From: JAZUCL01 sp045639125
GTDB lineage: Bacteria; Bacillota; Clostridia; Oscillospirales; QAMX01
Assembly: GCA_045639125.1 (NCBI GenBank)
Contig: JAZUCL010000010.1
Coordinates: forward strand, 1-64,000
Direction: 5' to 3'
Length of the DNA stretch: 64,000 nucleotides
The notes under the pieces: model-generated
The model's database searches: none
What the model was told of the DNA's origin: nothing
The model's input: the letters and a program-made list of their open reading frames with translations, nothing else
Translations under genes and position numbers: made by a program
Shown here: one piece after another, positions 34,285 to 44,428 of the stretch
How positions within the stretch are numbered: position 1 is the first letter of the stretch
Layout: each line of letters begins with the position of its first letter

Positions 34285-37200
34285 CAACTCCCCTGCGTAA
34301 TCTTCTGCGTGGACATACGCTCCCAAAACATCTTGATACTCTATGTGACTCACTTTTCGTCAAAAAGATTGCAGGCGACAGAACTAAAGGTTCTATCAGT
34401 TTAGAAGTAGAATGTGAACACATAGTTGACAAAGGGGAACTCTCCGATTTAGAGAAAACGTGTTGTGCATATTTTGGTGTGTCAAGTTTCTCTCTGCGAG
34501 TCGTATATCCACTTTCATTTCTTAACGACAAATATTTTTTAGATATCTTCCAACGTATTAAGAAAATGTACCCGTCATCTAACGGATTTCTTGACGGTGC
34601 TACCTATTCTTTTTCAGAGGATAAACATAAATTGACAATAATTCTTGCCCATGGCGGTGCAGACTTTTTGAGTAATGCAGGCTGTAATCGTGAAATAGAA
34701 CGAATTATTCAAAAAGAGTTTGGACTCCATACTCTCGTTAGTTTTGGTGGAACTACTGACGTAACATTTGATGAAGCACAACGTCATGCGGAGGAAATTC
34801 GCCGTGACGCTCAAGCAGTTGCCATGGCACAGCAATCAAAAGTTCAAGATTTCGATACCACTACAGTAAAAACACAGGAAAAGCCTAAACGTGCAGATAA
34901 AAAAGGTGATTTTCGCCGTCCTTCACGTAAGTCAATTTCACCTAAAAATAATGATGATATATTGTTAGGTAAGCCCTATGTTGATGATGTTCTGAAAATG
35001 GACACTTTACATATTGATTTAGGTAGTGTAACTGTTGAGGGTGAAGTCTTTGCCATAAATCACAGAGAAATTGAAAGCCGTAATCTTACAATCATCAATT
35101 TTGATATTACTGACAAGTCAGGTTCTTTGCGTATATCCCGTGCTATGGATACTGAAGAAGCAAGAAATCTTGTAAAGTCAATAAAAATTGGTGACAGTTT
35201 ATATGTACAAGGTCAACTCATATACAATAACTATGAGCATGAGATGACTATGACTCCAAAGAATATTTTACGTACTGAAAGGACAGTACGTACTGATACT
35301 GCTACGGAAAAACGTGTAGAACTTCATCTTCACACAAATATGTCCTCCATGGACGGTGTCAGCGATGTAAAGGACCTTATAAAGCAAGCGTCAAAATGGG
35401 GACATAAAGCGGTTGCAGTTACTGACCATGGTGTTGTACAAGCATTCCCTGAGGCTATGAAAGCAGCAAAAGATACAGGGATTAAGGTAATCTATGGTGT
35501 TGAGGCATACTACGTTAACAACAGAAGTGAAACCTTAATTGTCGCAGGCGAACAAGATGTTCCTTTGACAAGCGAGTTTGTCGTTTTTGATATTGAAACT
35601 ACAGGTCTTTCCTTTGACAATGACCGCATAACCGAGATTGGTGCCGTAATTCTTCGTGATGGTGTTGCCTGCGAAACATTTTCTTCGTTCGTAAATCCAG
35701 GTATGCCAATCCCTGCAAATATTGTTGAATTGACAGGTATCACAGACGATATGGTAAAAGATGCACCGACTATTAACGAGGTGCTTCCTAAATTCCTTGA
35801 GTTTGTCGGTGAGCGTGTTCTTGTGGCACATAACGCAAACTTTGACGTAACATTTATTTCAAATGCTTGTAAGCGTATTGGTATATCCAAGTCATTTACA
35901 TACGTTGATACGTTGGAAATGGCACGTATTCTTTTGCCTGAACTTAAAAAACACAAATTAGATATTGTGGCAAAAGCAATAGGAGCAAAAGAATTTAATC
36001 ACCATCGTGCTTGTGATGATGCGGCTGTACTTGGTGAGATATTTTCAAATTTCATCATTCGTCTTACACAGGGGTATCGTATTGAACAACTTAGCGAAGT
36101 CAATGAAACGCTTTGGAAAGTGAAAGCATCATTTGACACCACTAAAAAGAGGGCATACCATCATTTAATACTGTTAGTTAAAAATCTGACAGGTCTTAAA
36201 AATCTCTATCGTCTTATTAGTGACGCACATCTTAAATACTACAAAAAACGTCCGATTATCCTAAGAGATCAGTTGGAAATATATCGTGAAGGTCTTATTG
36301 TCGGTTCTGCATGTGAGTCAGGCGAACTTTTTGAAGCAATCGTCAGAAATCGCCCGTGGGCTGAACTTAGGCGTATGGCAGAGTTTTACGATTACTTGGA
36401 AATACAGCCCCTTGGCAATAACCGTTTCATGCTTGAAAAGGGTCTTGCAAAAGACGAGGACGAACTGCGTAATTTCAACGAAACTGTCATGCGTCTTGGA
36501 CAAGCAACAGGTAAGTTGGTCTGTGCAACAGGTGACGTACATTTCTTAAATCCGGAAGACGAAGTATACCGCCGTATACTCATGGCAGGTCAAGGCTTTG
36601 CCGACGCCGATAATCAAGCACCGCTGTACTTTAAGACTACCGATGAGATGCTTGACGAGTTTTCTTACTTGGGACAAAAACGTGCCTATGAGGTCGTTGT
36701 AGAAAACCCCAACAAAATTGCAGATATGGTTGAAAATATTCGTCCCATACCATCAGGCACATATCCCCCAAGCATTGAAGGCTCCGCTGAGGACTTACAG
36801 CGCATCTGCTATGAAGGTGCACACCGCCTTTACGGTGAACCTCTGTGTAAAGAAATTGCTGACCGTATTGAAGCGGAACTTCAGCCAATTATCAATAACG
36901 GCTTTGACGTTATGTATATGTCGGCACAAAAACTTATAAAGAAGTCAAACGATGCAGGATACTTAGTCGGTTCAAGAGGTAGTGTCGGCTCGTCTGTTGT
37001 AGCATACTTCTGTGGCATTTCAGAGGTAAATCCCCTACCTCCCCACTACCATTGTGAAACATGTCACCATATAGAATTCGGTGACAGTCTTATATACGGC
37101 TGTGGTGCCGATATGCCTGACCGTGAGTGTCCTCACTGCCATAGTAAAATGCAAAAAGACGGATTTAATATCCCCTTCTTTACATTCCTCGGCTTTAAGG

Positions 37201-38657
37201 CTGAGAAGGAGCCTGATATTGACTTAAACTTCTCAGGCGAGTATCAGACTCAGGCACATAAAGATTGTGTTGAACTATTTGGTGATGGACAAGTATTCAA
37301 GGCCGGTACAATAGGTACTATTGCAGATAAAACCGCATACGGTTACGTGCGAAAATACTGTGAAGAACGTGGTCTTAACTTGTCGAAAGCCGAGATGAAT
37401 AGACTAACTATCGGCTGTACAGGTGTTAAGCGTACAACTGGTCAGCATCCGGGCGGTTTGATTATCGTACCAAGAGATCGCACAATATATGAGTTTTGCC
37501 CCGTTCAGCATCCCGCTGACGATCCAAACTCTACTATTATTACAACTCATTTTGACTTCCATTCTATCCATGATAATTTGTTGAAACTCGATATGCTCGG
37601 TCACGATAACCCGACCATTATCAAACACCTTGAAGATATGACAGGTGTTAGTGCAACTACAATCCCGTTGGACGATCCTCGTACTATCGGCATTTTTACC
37701 GACATTAGAAATCTTTACGATACTGACGGAACTCCTATGGAGCCTGATGAACTTCTTGGTGAAACAGGTGTCGCAGCAGTTCCTGAATTTGGTACTCGAT
37801 TTGCAAGAGGAATGTTGCTTGATACACAGCCTAAGAACTTTGACGGCCTTGTTCGTATTTCAGGTCTTTCTCATGGTACTGACGTATGGATGGGTAACGC
37901 CGCCGATTTAATTAAAGACAAAGTTGCAACTCTTGAAGAGGTAATAAGTGCCCGTGACGATATTACAATGTTTCTTATCGGTAAAGGAATGGATGCTTCT
38001 TTGTCATTCAAGACAAGCGAGGCAATCCGTAAAGGTAAGGGAATTGTTCCTGAAACTGTAGAAATCATGCAGGAAAAAGGTGTACCTCAATGGTACATCG
38101 ATTCCTGTCAGAAAATTAAGTACCTATATCCAAAAGCACACGCCGTCGCATACGTTATGATGGCATTCCGTATTGCGTGGTATAAGGTACACCACCCGCT
38201 CCCCTTTTATAGTGCATACTTTTCTATTCGGGCCGTTGGTTTTGACGCAAATACCATGACAAAAGGTATTGAGCCTGTACGAAAACTGTATCATGAACTT
38301 GACTCAAAACCTGATGCAACGGCAAACGAAAAGGATACTGTAATCACTCTTGAAGTTGTGTATGAGTTCTACAAACGAGGTTTTTCTTTTCAAGGGGTAG
38401 ATTTATATCGTTCCGATTCGGAAAAATATATTATTGATGGTAATACTTTAATTCCACCACTCACTTCCCTACCAGGACTCGGACTTGCCGCTGCCCAAAA
38501 CATCGTAGAAGAACGAAAAAATGGAGTCTTCTCCTCAATCGATGAAATCAGTACACGTTGCAGTAAGGTATCCCGTGCAGTTATCGATATTTTAGAAAAA
38601 AACGGTGCCCTGTCAGGCATACCAAAAAGTGATCAGGTCAGTATGTTTGACCTATAA
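34281..38657 (+). CDS. polC: DNA polymerase III alpha subunit, Gram-positive PolC type
   Basis: The main replicative polymerase with built-in proofreading. The 1458 residues contain, in order: N-terminal domain, OB fold (about 235-330), PHP domain interrupted by the exonuclease (VELHLHTNMSSMDG near 345), DEDDh exonuclease (VFDIETTGLSFDNDRI near 432), the zinc-binding CETC...CPHC segment near 925-960, the palm motif PDIDLNFSGE near 977, then fingers and C-terminal helix-hairpin-helix. Length and order are typical of Firmicutes PolC. The start overlaps ispG by ATGA. Confidence 0.97.
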   Translation: MTTPLRNLLRGHTLPKHLDTLCDSLFVKKIAGDRTKGSISLEVECEHIVDKGELSDLEKTCCAYFGVSSFSLRVVYPLSFLNDKYFLDIFQRIKKMYPSSNGFLDGATYSFSEDKHKLTIILAHGGADFLSNAGCNREIERIIQKEFGLHTLVSFGGTTDVTFDEAQRHAEEIRRDAQAVAMAQQSKVQDFDTTTVKTQEKPKRADKKGDFRRPSRKSISPKNNDDILLGKPYVDDVLKMDTLHIDLGSVTVEGEVFAINHREIESRNLTIINFDITDKSGSLRISRAMDTEEARNLVKSIKIGDSLYVQGQLIYNNYEHEMTMTPKNILRTERTVRTDTATEKRVELHLHTNMSSMDGVSDVKDLIKQASKWGHKAVAVTDHGVVQAFPEAMKAAKDTGIKVIYGVEAYYVNNRSETLIVAGEQDVPLTSEFVVFDIETTGLSFDNDRITEIGAVILRDGVACETFSSFVNPGMPIPANIVELTGITDDMVKDAPTINEVLPKFLEFVGERVLVAHNANFDVTFISNACKRIGISKSFTYVDTLEMARILLPELKKHKLDIVAKAIGAKEFNHHRACDDAAVLGEIFSNFIIRLTQGYRIEQLSEVNETLWKVKASFDTTKKRAYHHLILLVKNLTGLKNLYRLISDAHLKYYKKRPIILRDQLEIYREGLIVGSACESGELFEAIVRNRPWAELRRMAEFYDYLEIQPLGNNRFMLEKGLAKDEDELRNFNETVMRLGQATGKLVCATGDVHFLNPEDEVYRRILMAGQGFADADNQAPLYFKTTDEMLDEFSYLGQKRAYEVVVENPNKIADMVENIRPIPSGTYPPSIEGSAEDLQRICYEGAHRLYGEPLCKEIADRIEAELQPIINNGFDVMYMSAQKLIKKSNDAGYLVGSRGSVGSSVVAYFCGISEVNPLPPHYHCETCHHIEFGDSLIYGCGADMPDRECPHCHSKMQKDGFNIPFFTFLGFKAEKEPDIDLNFSGEYQTQAHKDCVELFGDGQVFKAGTIGTIADKTAYGYVRKYCEERGLNLSKAEMNRLTIGCTGVKRTTGQHPGGLIIVPRDRTIYEFCPVQHPADDPNSTIITTHFDFHSIHDNLLKLDMLGHDNPTIIKHLEDMTGVSATTIPLDDPRTIGIFTDIRNLYDTDGTPMEPDELLGETGVAAVPEFGTRFARGMLLDTQPKNFDGLVRISGLSHGTDVWMGNAADLIKDKVATLEEVISARDDITMFLIGKGMDASLSFKTSEAIRKGKGIVPETVEIMQEKGVPQWYIDSCQKIKYLYPKAHAVAYVMMAFRIAWYKVHHPLPFYSAYFSIRAVGFDANTMTKGIEPVRKLYHELDSKPDATANEKDTVITLEVVYEFYKRGFSFQGVDLYRSDSEKYIIDGNTLIPPLTSLPGLGLAAAQNIVEERKNGVFSSIDEISTRCSKVSRAVIDILEKNGALSGIPKSDQVSMFDL

Positions 38658-38680
38658 AATATCGGAAAGGATTGACAATT

Positions 38681-38872
38681 TTGGCAAATTGGTACGAGCA
38701 TCTTGTGACCTCGAATTCTGAAAAATTTACGAAAGTACACGACACCCTAACTAAAATGGGTGTCGTGCATCGCATACGCATACGCTCTTATGAGCCAAAG
38801 ACTGATAAAAACTCCGCCACGCTCTACACAGTATACACCGCTACACCATTCGTTTTGAAAAATAAAAGTTAA
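38681..38872 (+). CDS. Small conserved-looking protein of unknown function
   Basis: A 63-residue protein starting at TTG 38681, 10 nt after GGAAAGG; another TTG at 38672 touches the ribosome site. It reads ANWYEHLVTSNSEKFTKVHD and continues with alternating strand and helix character, ending in a TLYTVYTATPFV strand. The pattern (strand, helix with FxKVxxxL, strand) resembles the small DUF2007-type fold, but I cannot confirm a family. It follows polC by 23 bp and precedes the his promoter, so it is probably the last gene of the polC operon. Confidence 0.6.
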   Translation: MANWYEHLVTSNSEKFTKVHDTLTKMGVVHRIRIRSYEPKTDKNSATLYTVYTATPFVLKNKS

Positions 38873-38891
38873 TTATTATATGAATAAATGT

Positions 38892-38920
38892 TTGACATTT
38901 CATTGGAAGTGTGGTACTAT
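38892..38920 (+). promoter_or_regulatory. Promoter of the histidine operon
   Basis: TTGACA (38892-38897), 17 bp, TACTAT (38915-38920), about 66 bp before hisZ. The leader has no T-box or His-rich peptide, so regulation, if any, is likely at this promoter or by HisG feedback. Confidence 0.65.
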
Positions 38921-38985
38921 ATTATCATGTTATCGTATTAGCACGCTAAAGCAATAAATTTCCTGTCAGATAAGGAGCATAAATA

Positions 38986-40164
38986 ATGAAGCAATATGCA
39001 ATCAGCACACCTAAAGGTACTAAGGACATACTCTTTGATGAGTGCAGGACGAAACGTGCCGTTGAGCGTAGGTTGTCGGAATTATTTTCCGCAAGAGGCT
39101 ATGATGAAATAATCACTCCTTCTCTTGAGTATTATGACGTATTTTTAGAGTCTGGTACAATCACTCAAGAGGACGTATATAAACTTGTAGATAATACAGG
39201 CAGACTTTTGGTACTTCGTCCTGATATGACAACACCAATTGCACGTGTTGCGGCAACTCGTCTTGCCGGTGCATCTTTTCCCCAAAGACTTTACTACATA
39301 CAAGATGTTTTCCGTACAGGTGGAAGTACTGCAAAGGGTAACGAGTTTACTCAGGCAGGTGTTGAACTTTTAGGTGCTGTCGGTGTTCGTGCCGATACTG
39401 AGGTTATTGCCCTGGCAATTGAGGGACTTAGCCGTGTATCAGGTAAATACAGTGTTGAAATTGGTCATGCAGAGTTTTTTAAGGCACTTGTACGTTCGTT
39501 AGGTACTGATGATGTCTTTAACGAAGAACTTCGTACTCTTGTTGAGGGAAAGAACTTTGCCGCCCTCAATGATTTACTTGCACCTTATTCCCATCTTCCT
39601 GCTTATGAAGCATTACGCAGACTTCCCCAGTTGTTTGGTGGTGAGGAAGTATTAGACGAGGCTCTCCAACTTGCAAGAGGTAGTGTAGGTGCAGAGGAGA
39701 TTGAATATCTTCGTACTATATTTAAGGAACTTTGTGCCGCAGGATTTGGTGACAATGTTATGATTGACCTTGGTCTTGTTCAGCACATTCACTATTACAC
39801 AGGTATCGTATTTAGGGGCTATGCTGACGGAATTGGCGCCAGTGTACTTGACGGTGGTCGATACGATGCGTTGACAGGTCTTTTTGGAAAAGCAATGCCT
39901 GCAACAGGTTTTGCTATCGGTGTTGACGAACTGTGTCGTACTGCTGAAAGGGAAATCCCTGTTACAAAAGACTACCTGCTCCATACAGAGCGTGGATATC
40001 TTCGCAAAGCAATGGACTATATGGATCGTCATCGTCCTGGGCAATGCGTTCTCTCCCCATTTGAAACGATAGATGATACTATCTCTTTAGCACGTGAGCA
40101 GGGTATTCGTTACGTTGTCGTTATTGGTGCATCAGGTGCTACTGTTACGGAGGTACAAGTATGA
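38986..40164 (+). CDS. hisZ: ATP phosphoribosyltransferase regulatory subunit
   Basis: A catalytically inactive paralogue of histidyl-tRNA synthetase that binds short HisG to form the active, histidine-sensitive enzyme. In 392 residues it keeps class II synthetase motifs (TPKGTKDIL, VLRPDMTTPIAR, LYYIQDVFR, YYTGIVFRGY, DGGRYDALTGLFG) but has no anticodon-binding domain. It is the first gene of the operon, and its overlap with hisG by 4 bp supports the partnership. AAGGAG precedes the ATG. Confidence 0.94.
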   Translation: MKQYAISTPKGTKDILFDECRTKRAVERRLSELFSARGYDEIITPSLEYYDVFLESGTITQEDVYKLVDNTGRLLVLRPDMTTPIARVAATRLAGASFPQRLYYIQDVFRTGGSTAKGNEFTQAGVELLGAVGVRADTEVIALAIEGLSRVSGKYSVEIGHAEFFKALVRSLGTDDVFNEELRTLVEGKNFAALNDLLAPYSHLPAYEALRRLPQLFGGEEVLDEALQLARGSVGAEEIEYLRTIFKELCAAGFGDNVMIDLGLVQHIHYYTGIVFRGYADGIGASVLDGGRYDALTGLFGKAMPATGFAIGVDELCRTAEREIPVTKDYLLHTERGYLRKAMDYMDRHRPGQCVLSPFETIDDTISLAREQGIRYVVVIGASGATVTEVQV

Positions 40165-40817
40165 AAACACTAAAAATTGCCCTTACAAAAGGTCGTCTTG
40201 AAAAAAAGTCAACTGAACTTTTTGAACAGATGGGCTTTGATTGTACCGAACTTCGTGAACCTGGCAGACGACTGCTTTTGACTATTCGTTCAGGTGATGT
40301 AGAAATCGAAGCATTTTTGGCAAAAGCCCCTGATGTTATCACATACGTTGAACGTGGTGTATGCGATTTGGGTATTGTCGGCAAGGATACTATAATGGAA
40401 CTTGGCCGTTCATTTTATGAAGTTCTTGACCTTGGTTTTGGTAAGTGCCGTTTCGCTCTTGCCACAAAAAAAGGTATGGACTTTTACGCTGACGGATACC
40501 GCAACCGAGTAATCGGTACAAAGTACCCTGAAGTCACCCGCTCATACTTTGCAAAAAAAGGTATGGATGTAGATATTGTAAAAATTGAGGGTAGTGTTGA
40601 ACTTGCTCCCCTGCTCGGTCTTGCCGATGGTATCGTTGACATAGTGGAAACAGGTACGACACTTAAAGAAAACGGCTTGGAGGTTATTGAGGAAGTTGCA
40701 CCTGTAAGTGCAAGACTTATCGTAAACCTTGCAAGCATGAAAATGAAGAAAAAAGAGATTTTAACCTTACTTGATGGGTTAAAAGATTGTATTGCAGAGA
40801 AAGACGGTGCGAAATGA
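40161..40817 (+). CDS. hisG: ATP phosphoribosyltransferase, short form catalytic subunit
   Basis: Joins ATP and PRPP in the first histidine step. At 218 residues it is the short form, lacking the C-terminal regulatory domain of about 80 residues, so it requires HisZ. Recognisable features are ALTKGRLEKKSTEL at the start, DVITYVERGVCDLGIVGKD and the PRPP loop IVDIVETGTTLKENGLE. It starts inside the end of hisZ (ATGA) and its TGA overlaps the hisD ATG. Confidence 0.95.
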   Translation: MKTLKIALTKGRLEKKSTELFEQMGFDCTELREPGRRLLLTIRSGDVEIEAFLAKAPDVITYVERGVCDLGIVGKDTIMELGRSFYEVLDLGFGKCRFALATKKGMDFYADGYRNRVIGTKYPEVTRSYFAKKGMDVDIVKIEGSVELAPLLGLADGIVDIVETGTTLKENGLEVIEEVAPVSARLIVNLASMKMKKKEILTLLDGLKDCIAEKDGAK

Positions 40818-42097
40818 TAAATTTTGTCTATGCAAACGGCATTGACGAAGTACGTCTTATAGACTCCATGCGTAAACGTGCAACTGAAACGGGCAGTGAA
40901 ATAGATGCTGCCGCCGCTTCAATTCTTGCAGATGTACGTGAAAATGGACTTGATGCCGTACAAAAGTATTCAGTAAAATTTGACGGACGTGAGGCGTTTG
41001 AGGTATCGCTCAATGAACTAAACAGAGCATACAACTCCATTGACGTATCACTTCGTGATTCTCTTATAAATGCTGCAGAAAATATCCGTGCATACCACGA
41101 AAAGATGGTGCAATCCTCTTGGGAGTGGGATAAGGGTGACGGCAGAATTGTAGGGCAAAAGATACGTGGACTTGCCCGTGTCGGTATCTATGTACCGGGT
41201 GGTACTGCGGCATATCCGTCAAGTGTTCTTATGAACGCCATTCCTGCGAAAGTTGCAGGCGTTGAAGAGATTATTATGGTTACACCCCCCGGTGCATTCC
41301 TAAATGATTCTGTACTTGCAGCCGCAAAAATCGCAGGCGTTGATAGAGTTATTGCAGTTGGCGGTGTTCAAGCGATTGCCGCACTTACCTATGGTGCAGG
41401 CTTTATTCCTCGTGTTGATAAAATTGTCGGACCCGGAAATGCGTACGTTGCAGCCGCAAAACGTCAAGTTTTCGGATTGGTTGATATTGACATGGTTGCA
41501 GGGCCGTCTGAGGTTTTGATTATCGCAGACGAAACTGCTGACGCTTCAAATATTGCCGCAGACCTTCTAAGTCAAGCGGAGCATGACCGTCTTGCAAGTG
41601 CCATAATGGTAACTACACATGAGGATCTTGCATATCACGTTACAGCGGAAATTGAACGGCAGATGGCATACCTTTCACGCCGTGATATTATGCGTTCTTC
41701 CATTGACGATTTTGGTGCTTCTATCATTTGTCCTGACATGGATACTTGTATTAGACTCGCAAACGAAATTGCTCCTGAACATCTTGAAATTCTAACTAAG
41801 AACCCTCGTCAACTGCTACCGTCAATTAAGAATGCAGGTGCAGTTTTCCTTGGTGCTTACACGCCTGAACCTCTTGGTGACTATATGGCAGGTCCAAGCC
41901 ATGTTTTGCCCACTTCAGGAAGTGCAAGATTTTTCTCCCCTCTGTCAGTTGACAGTTTTGTAAAGAAAATGTCTGTTATAGAATACACTCGTGATGCACT
42001 TATGGCTACTGCCGACCAAATTGTTACAGTTGCAAACAACGAGCAACTTACCGCACACGCAAATTCTATTCTTGTACGACAGAATAAATCAAGATAA
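40814..42097 (+). CDS. hisD: Histidinol dehydrogenase
   Basis: Oxidises histidinol to histidine in two NAD- and zinc-dependent steps. It has 427 residues, the family norm, with YVPGGTAAYPSSVLM, VDIDMVAGPSEVL, LLSQAEHDRLA (zinc and catalytic residues) and NEIAPEHLEI. I start it at the ATG at 40814, which shares ATGA with the hisG stop; an open frame upstream lies within hisG. The ribosome site is poor, as expected for translational coupling. Confidence 0.95.
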   Translation: MINFVYANGIDEVRLIDSMRKRATETGSEIDAAAASILADVRENGLDAVQKYSVKFDGREAFEVSLNELNRAYNSIDVSLRDSLINAAENIRAYHEKMVQSSWEWDKGDGRIVGQKIRGLARVGIYVPGGTAAYPSSVLMNAIPAKVAGVEEIIMVTPPGAFLNDSVLAAAKIAGVDRVIAVGGVQAIAALTYGAGFIPRVDKIVGPGNAYVAAAKRQVFGLVDIDMVAGPSEVLIIADETADASNIAADLLSQAEHDRLASAIMVTTHEDLAYHVTAEIERQMAYLSRRDIMRSSIDDFGASIICPDMDTCIRLANEIAPEHLEILTKNPRQLLPSIKNAGAVFLGAYTPEPLGDYMAGPSHVLPTSGSARFFSPLSVDSFVKKMSVIEYTRDALMATADQIVTVANNEQLTAHANSILVRQNKSR

Positions 42098-42111
42098 AGG
42101 ATTTATATACC

Positions 42112-43167
42112 ATGAAAATTGCTCAGAAGTTAAAAAGTCTTTCTCCCTACGACCCTACTATTGATTCCTATGCGGTAAAACTTGATGCAAACGAAAGTCC
42201 ATACGCTCCTGACAGCGATAAACTGACCAAGATATTTGAGAATATATTAAGCACAAGACTCAATCGCTATCCTGACCCATCTTGTGTCGAACTTCGCAAT
42301 TCGGCGGCTCGTCTATATGGTGTGTCTGCCGACCAAATTGTGTGTGGAAATGGTTCAGATGAACTTATAAGTGTCATTGTAAACTCTTTTTTGGAACGTG
42401 ACAGTAAAATCCTCGTCACTTCACCTGATTTCTCCATGTATGGATTTTACGCACACATTGCAGAGTGTGAAGTCGTTACATTACCTAAAAATGATGAACT
42501 AAACTTTTCCGCTGACGATTTAATTGCTACTGCAAAGCGTGATAATGTGGATATGGTTATCTTCTCCAATCCATGTAATCCAACAGGTCAAGGTATAAAG
42601 AGAGAAGATGTGTTAAAAATTGCGAAATCACTTGACTGCCTTGTGGTAGTTGACGAAGCATACATGGATTTTTGGACTGAGTCAATCCTTGATACCGTAT
42701 CTACTCTTGACAATGTAATTGTATTAAAAACCTGTTCTAAGGCATTTGCCCTTGCAGGTATCCGCCTTGGATTTGCCATCTCCTCTACCCAATTGGCAAG
42801 TTATCTAAATCGTGCAAGATCTCCCTTTAATATAAGTACATTAACTCAGCAAGTGGCAACGGCACTACTTGAAGATGTAGATGGCTTAACTTCTGCAAGT
42901 GCAAATCTTGTGTTGTCACGAATTGAATTGGAATCACTTCTTCGTAACGTTACGGCAAAATATCCTGAACGTATCAAACTAATTGAAACGGTAACAAACT
43001 TTGCTCTTTTATCTTGCGATGATGCCAAAACGTACTTTAACGAACTTAAAAGTGCAAGTATCTGTGTAAGACTGATACAAAACAAATATCTGCGTATTAC
43101 AGCAGGAACAAAGGAAGAAAACGAAATAGTAGCGAAAGCACTTGACGCCGTTCTTTCTACACGTTAA
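42112..43167 (+). CDS. hisC: Histidinol-phosphate aminotransferase
   Basis: A PLP enzyme that transaminates imidazole acetol phosphate with glutamate. The 351 residues show VKLDANESPY at the start, VCGNGSDELI, FSNPCNPTGQG, VVDEAYMDF and the PLP lysine in TCSKAFALAGIRLG, followed by the substrate Arg. The length is typical. It lies 14 bp after hisD. Members of this family can also use aromatic substrates, so it may contribute to Phe and Tyr synthesis, whose dedicated transaminase is absent from the aromatic operon; that is inference. Confidence 0.94.
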   Translation: MKIAQKLKSLSPYDPTIDSYAVKLDANESPYAPDSDKLTKIFENILSTRLNRYPDPSCVELRNSAARLYGVSADQIVCGNGSDELISVIVNSFLERDSKILVTSPDFSMYGFYAHIAECEVVTLPKNDELNFSADDLIATAKRDNVDMVIFSNPCNPTGQGIKREDVLKIAKSLDCLVVVDEAYMDFWTESILDTVSTLDNVIVLKTCSKAFALAGIRLGFAISSTQLASYLNRARSPFNISTLTQQVATALLEDVDGLTSASANLVLSRIELESLLRNVTAKYPERIKLIETVTNFALLSCDDAKTYFNELKSASICVRLIQNKYLRITAGTKEENEIVAKALDAVLSTR

Positions 43168-43211
43168 ACTATATTCGTACAAACGATTTTAATCCGAAAG
43201 GAACAAAGATT

Positions 43212-43787
43212 ATGAGAAGTGCATCAATTACACGAACAACGAAAGAAACAGATATTGCCTTATCTATTTGCCTTGACGGCGGTGACATTTGCGTTAATAC
43301 AGGCGTTGGTTTTTTCGACCACATGCTTACAGCATTTGCCGTACACGGCGGTTTTGGATTGTCTGTAACGGTAAATGGTGATTTGGACGTTGATTGCCAC
43401 CACACTATTGAGGATACAGGTATTGTTCTTGGACAGGCAATTTGTAAGGCACTTGGTACGAAGTCGGGTATTGCTCGTTTTGGCACAAGTTATGTACCTA
43501 TGGACGAGGCACTTGGTTTTTGTGCATTAGACTTGTCAAATCGTCCTTATCTCGTCTTTGATGCCAACTTTACATCTCCTATGGTGGGTGCTTATGATAC
43601 ACAAATGAGTGAGGAGTTTTTCCGTGCAGTTGCGGTAAACGCAGGAATTACTCTGCATCTTCGTTGTGAATATGGTAAAAACGACCACCATATCACAGAA
43701 AGTCTTTATAAGGCATTTGCACGTGCATTAAAATCTGCTGTAAAGTGCGAGGGTGACAGTGTCCTGTCCTCTAAGGGCGTGCTGTAA
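43212..43787 (+). CDS. hisB: Imidazoleglycerol-phosphate dehydratase
   Basis: Dehydrates IGP in a manganese-dependent step. The 191-residue monofunctional form contains the two His-rich metal motifs, FFDHMLTAFAVHGGF with DCHHTIEDTG, and GKNDHHITES. There is no fused histidinol-phosphatase domain, so that activity must come from elsewhere. AAAGGAAC precedes the ATG. Confidence 0.96.
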   Translation: MRSASITRTTKETDIALSICLDGGDICVNTGVGFFDHMLTAFAVHGGFGLSVTVNGDLDVDCHHTIEDTGIVLGQAICKALGTKSGIARFGTSYVPMDEALGFCALDLSNRPYLVFDANFTSPMVGAYDTQMSEEFFRAVAVNAGITLHLRCEYGKNDHHITESLYKAFARALKSAVKCEGDSVLSSKGVL

Positions 43788-43800
43788 GAAAGGTAAAACT

Positions 43801-44406
43801 ATGGCAAATATAGCAATTATCGATTATGGTGCAGGCAATCTGCAAAGTGTATCAAACGCTTTACAGTTTATCGGTGCTAAGTGTAATATTACATCATCTA
43901 CTGACGAGATTCGCCGTGCTGACGCTTTAATACTGCCGGGTGTCGGTGCATTCCCTGATGCAATGAATGCTCTTAACAATTCAAATCTTATATCAATAAT
44001 TTGTGAAGAAGCCACGTCAAAGCCATTTCTTGGCATCTGTCTTGGTATGCAAGTACTGTTTTCCAAGGGCTATGAAGGAACTGAAACTGCTGGTCTTAAT
44101 CTTCTTAGCGGTCGTGTCGAAAAAATCAATACGGATCTTAAATTACCGCAAATTGGTTGGAATTCCTTGAATATTATAAAACCCTGTCCTTTAACTAAAG
44201 GTCTTTCAGGTGGCGAATACGTGTATTTTGTTCACAGTTATCGTGCTGTCGTTGATAATCGTGACGACTTGTGTGCTGTATGCGATTATAACGCTGAAAT
44301 CACCGCAATTACAGCAAAAGACAACTTGTTCGGTTGTCAGTTCCACCCGGAAAAAAGTGGCGATGTAGGGCTTCATATTCTTAAAAACTTCGTATCTTTA
44401 GTGTAA
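43801..44406 (+). CDS. hisH: Imidazole glycerol phosphate synthase, glutaminase subunit
   Basis: Releases ammonia from glutamine and channels it to HisF. The 201-residue class I glutamine amidotransferase starts at the ATG at 43801 (MANIAIIDYGAGN), preceded by GAAAGG. The catalytic Cys is in LGICLGMQVLF and the His-Glu pair in FHPEKSGDVG. An open frame reaching upstream lies in hisB and has no site. Confidence 0.95.
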   Translation: MANIAIIDYGAGNLQSVSNALQFIGAKCNITSSTDEIRRADALILPGVGAFPDAMNALNNSNLISIICEEATSKPFLGICLGMQVLFSKGYEGTETAGLNLLSGRVEKINTDLKLPQIGWNSLNIIKPCPLTKGLSGGEYVYFVHSYRAVVDNRDDLCAVCDYNAEITAITAKDNLFGCQFHPEKSGDVGLHILKNFVSLV

Positions 44407-44428
44407 CTTTCCTTAAAGGAGAATACAA

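Noticed and set aside
38873..38985. T-box or His attenuator before hisZ
   Set aside because: The leader is only about 60 nt, with no T-box motif, no terminator and no His-codon run.
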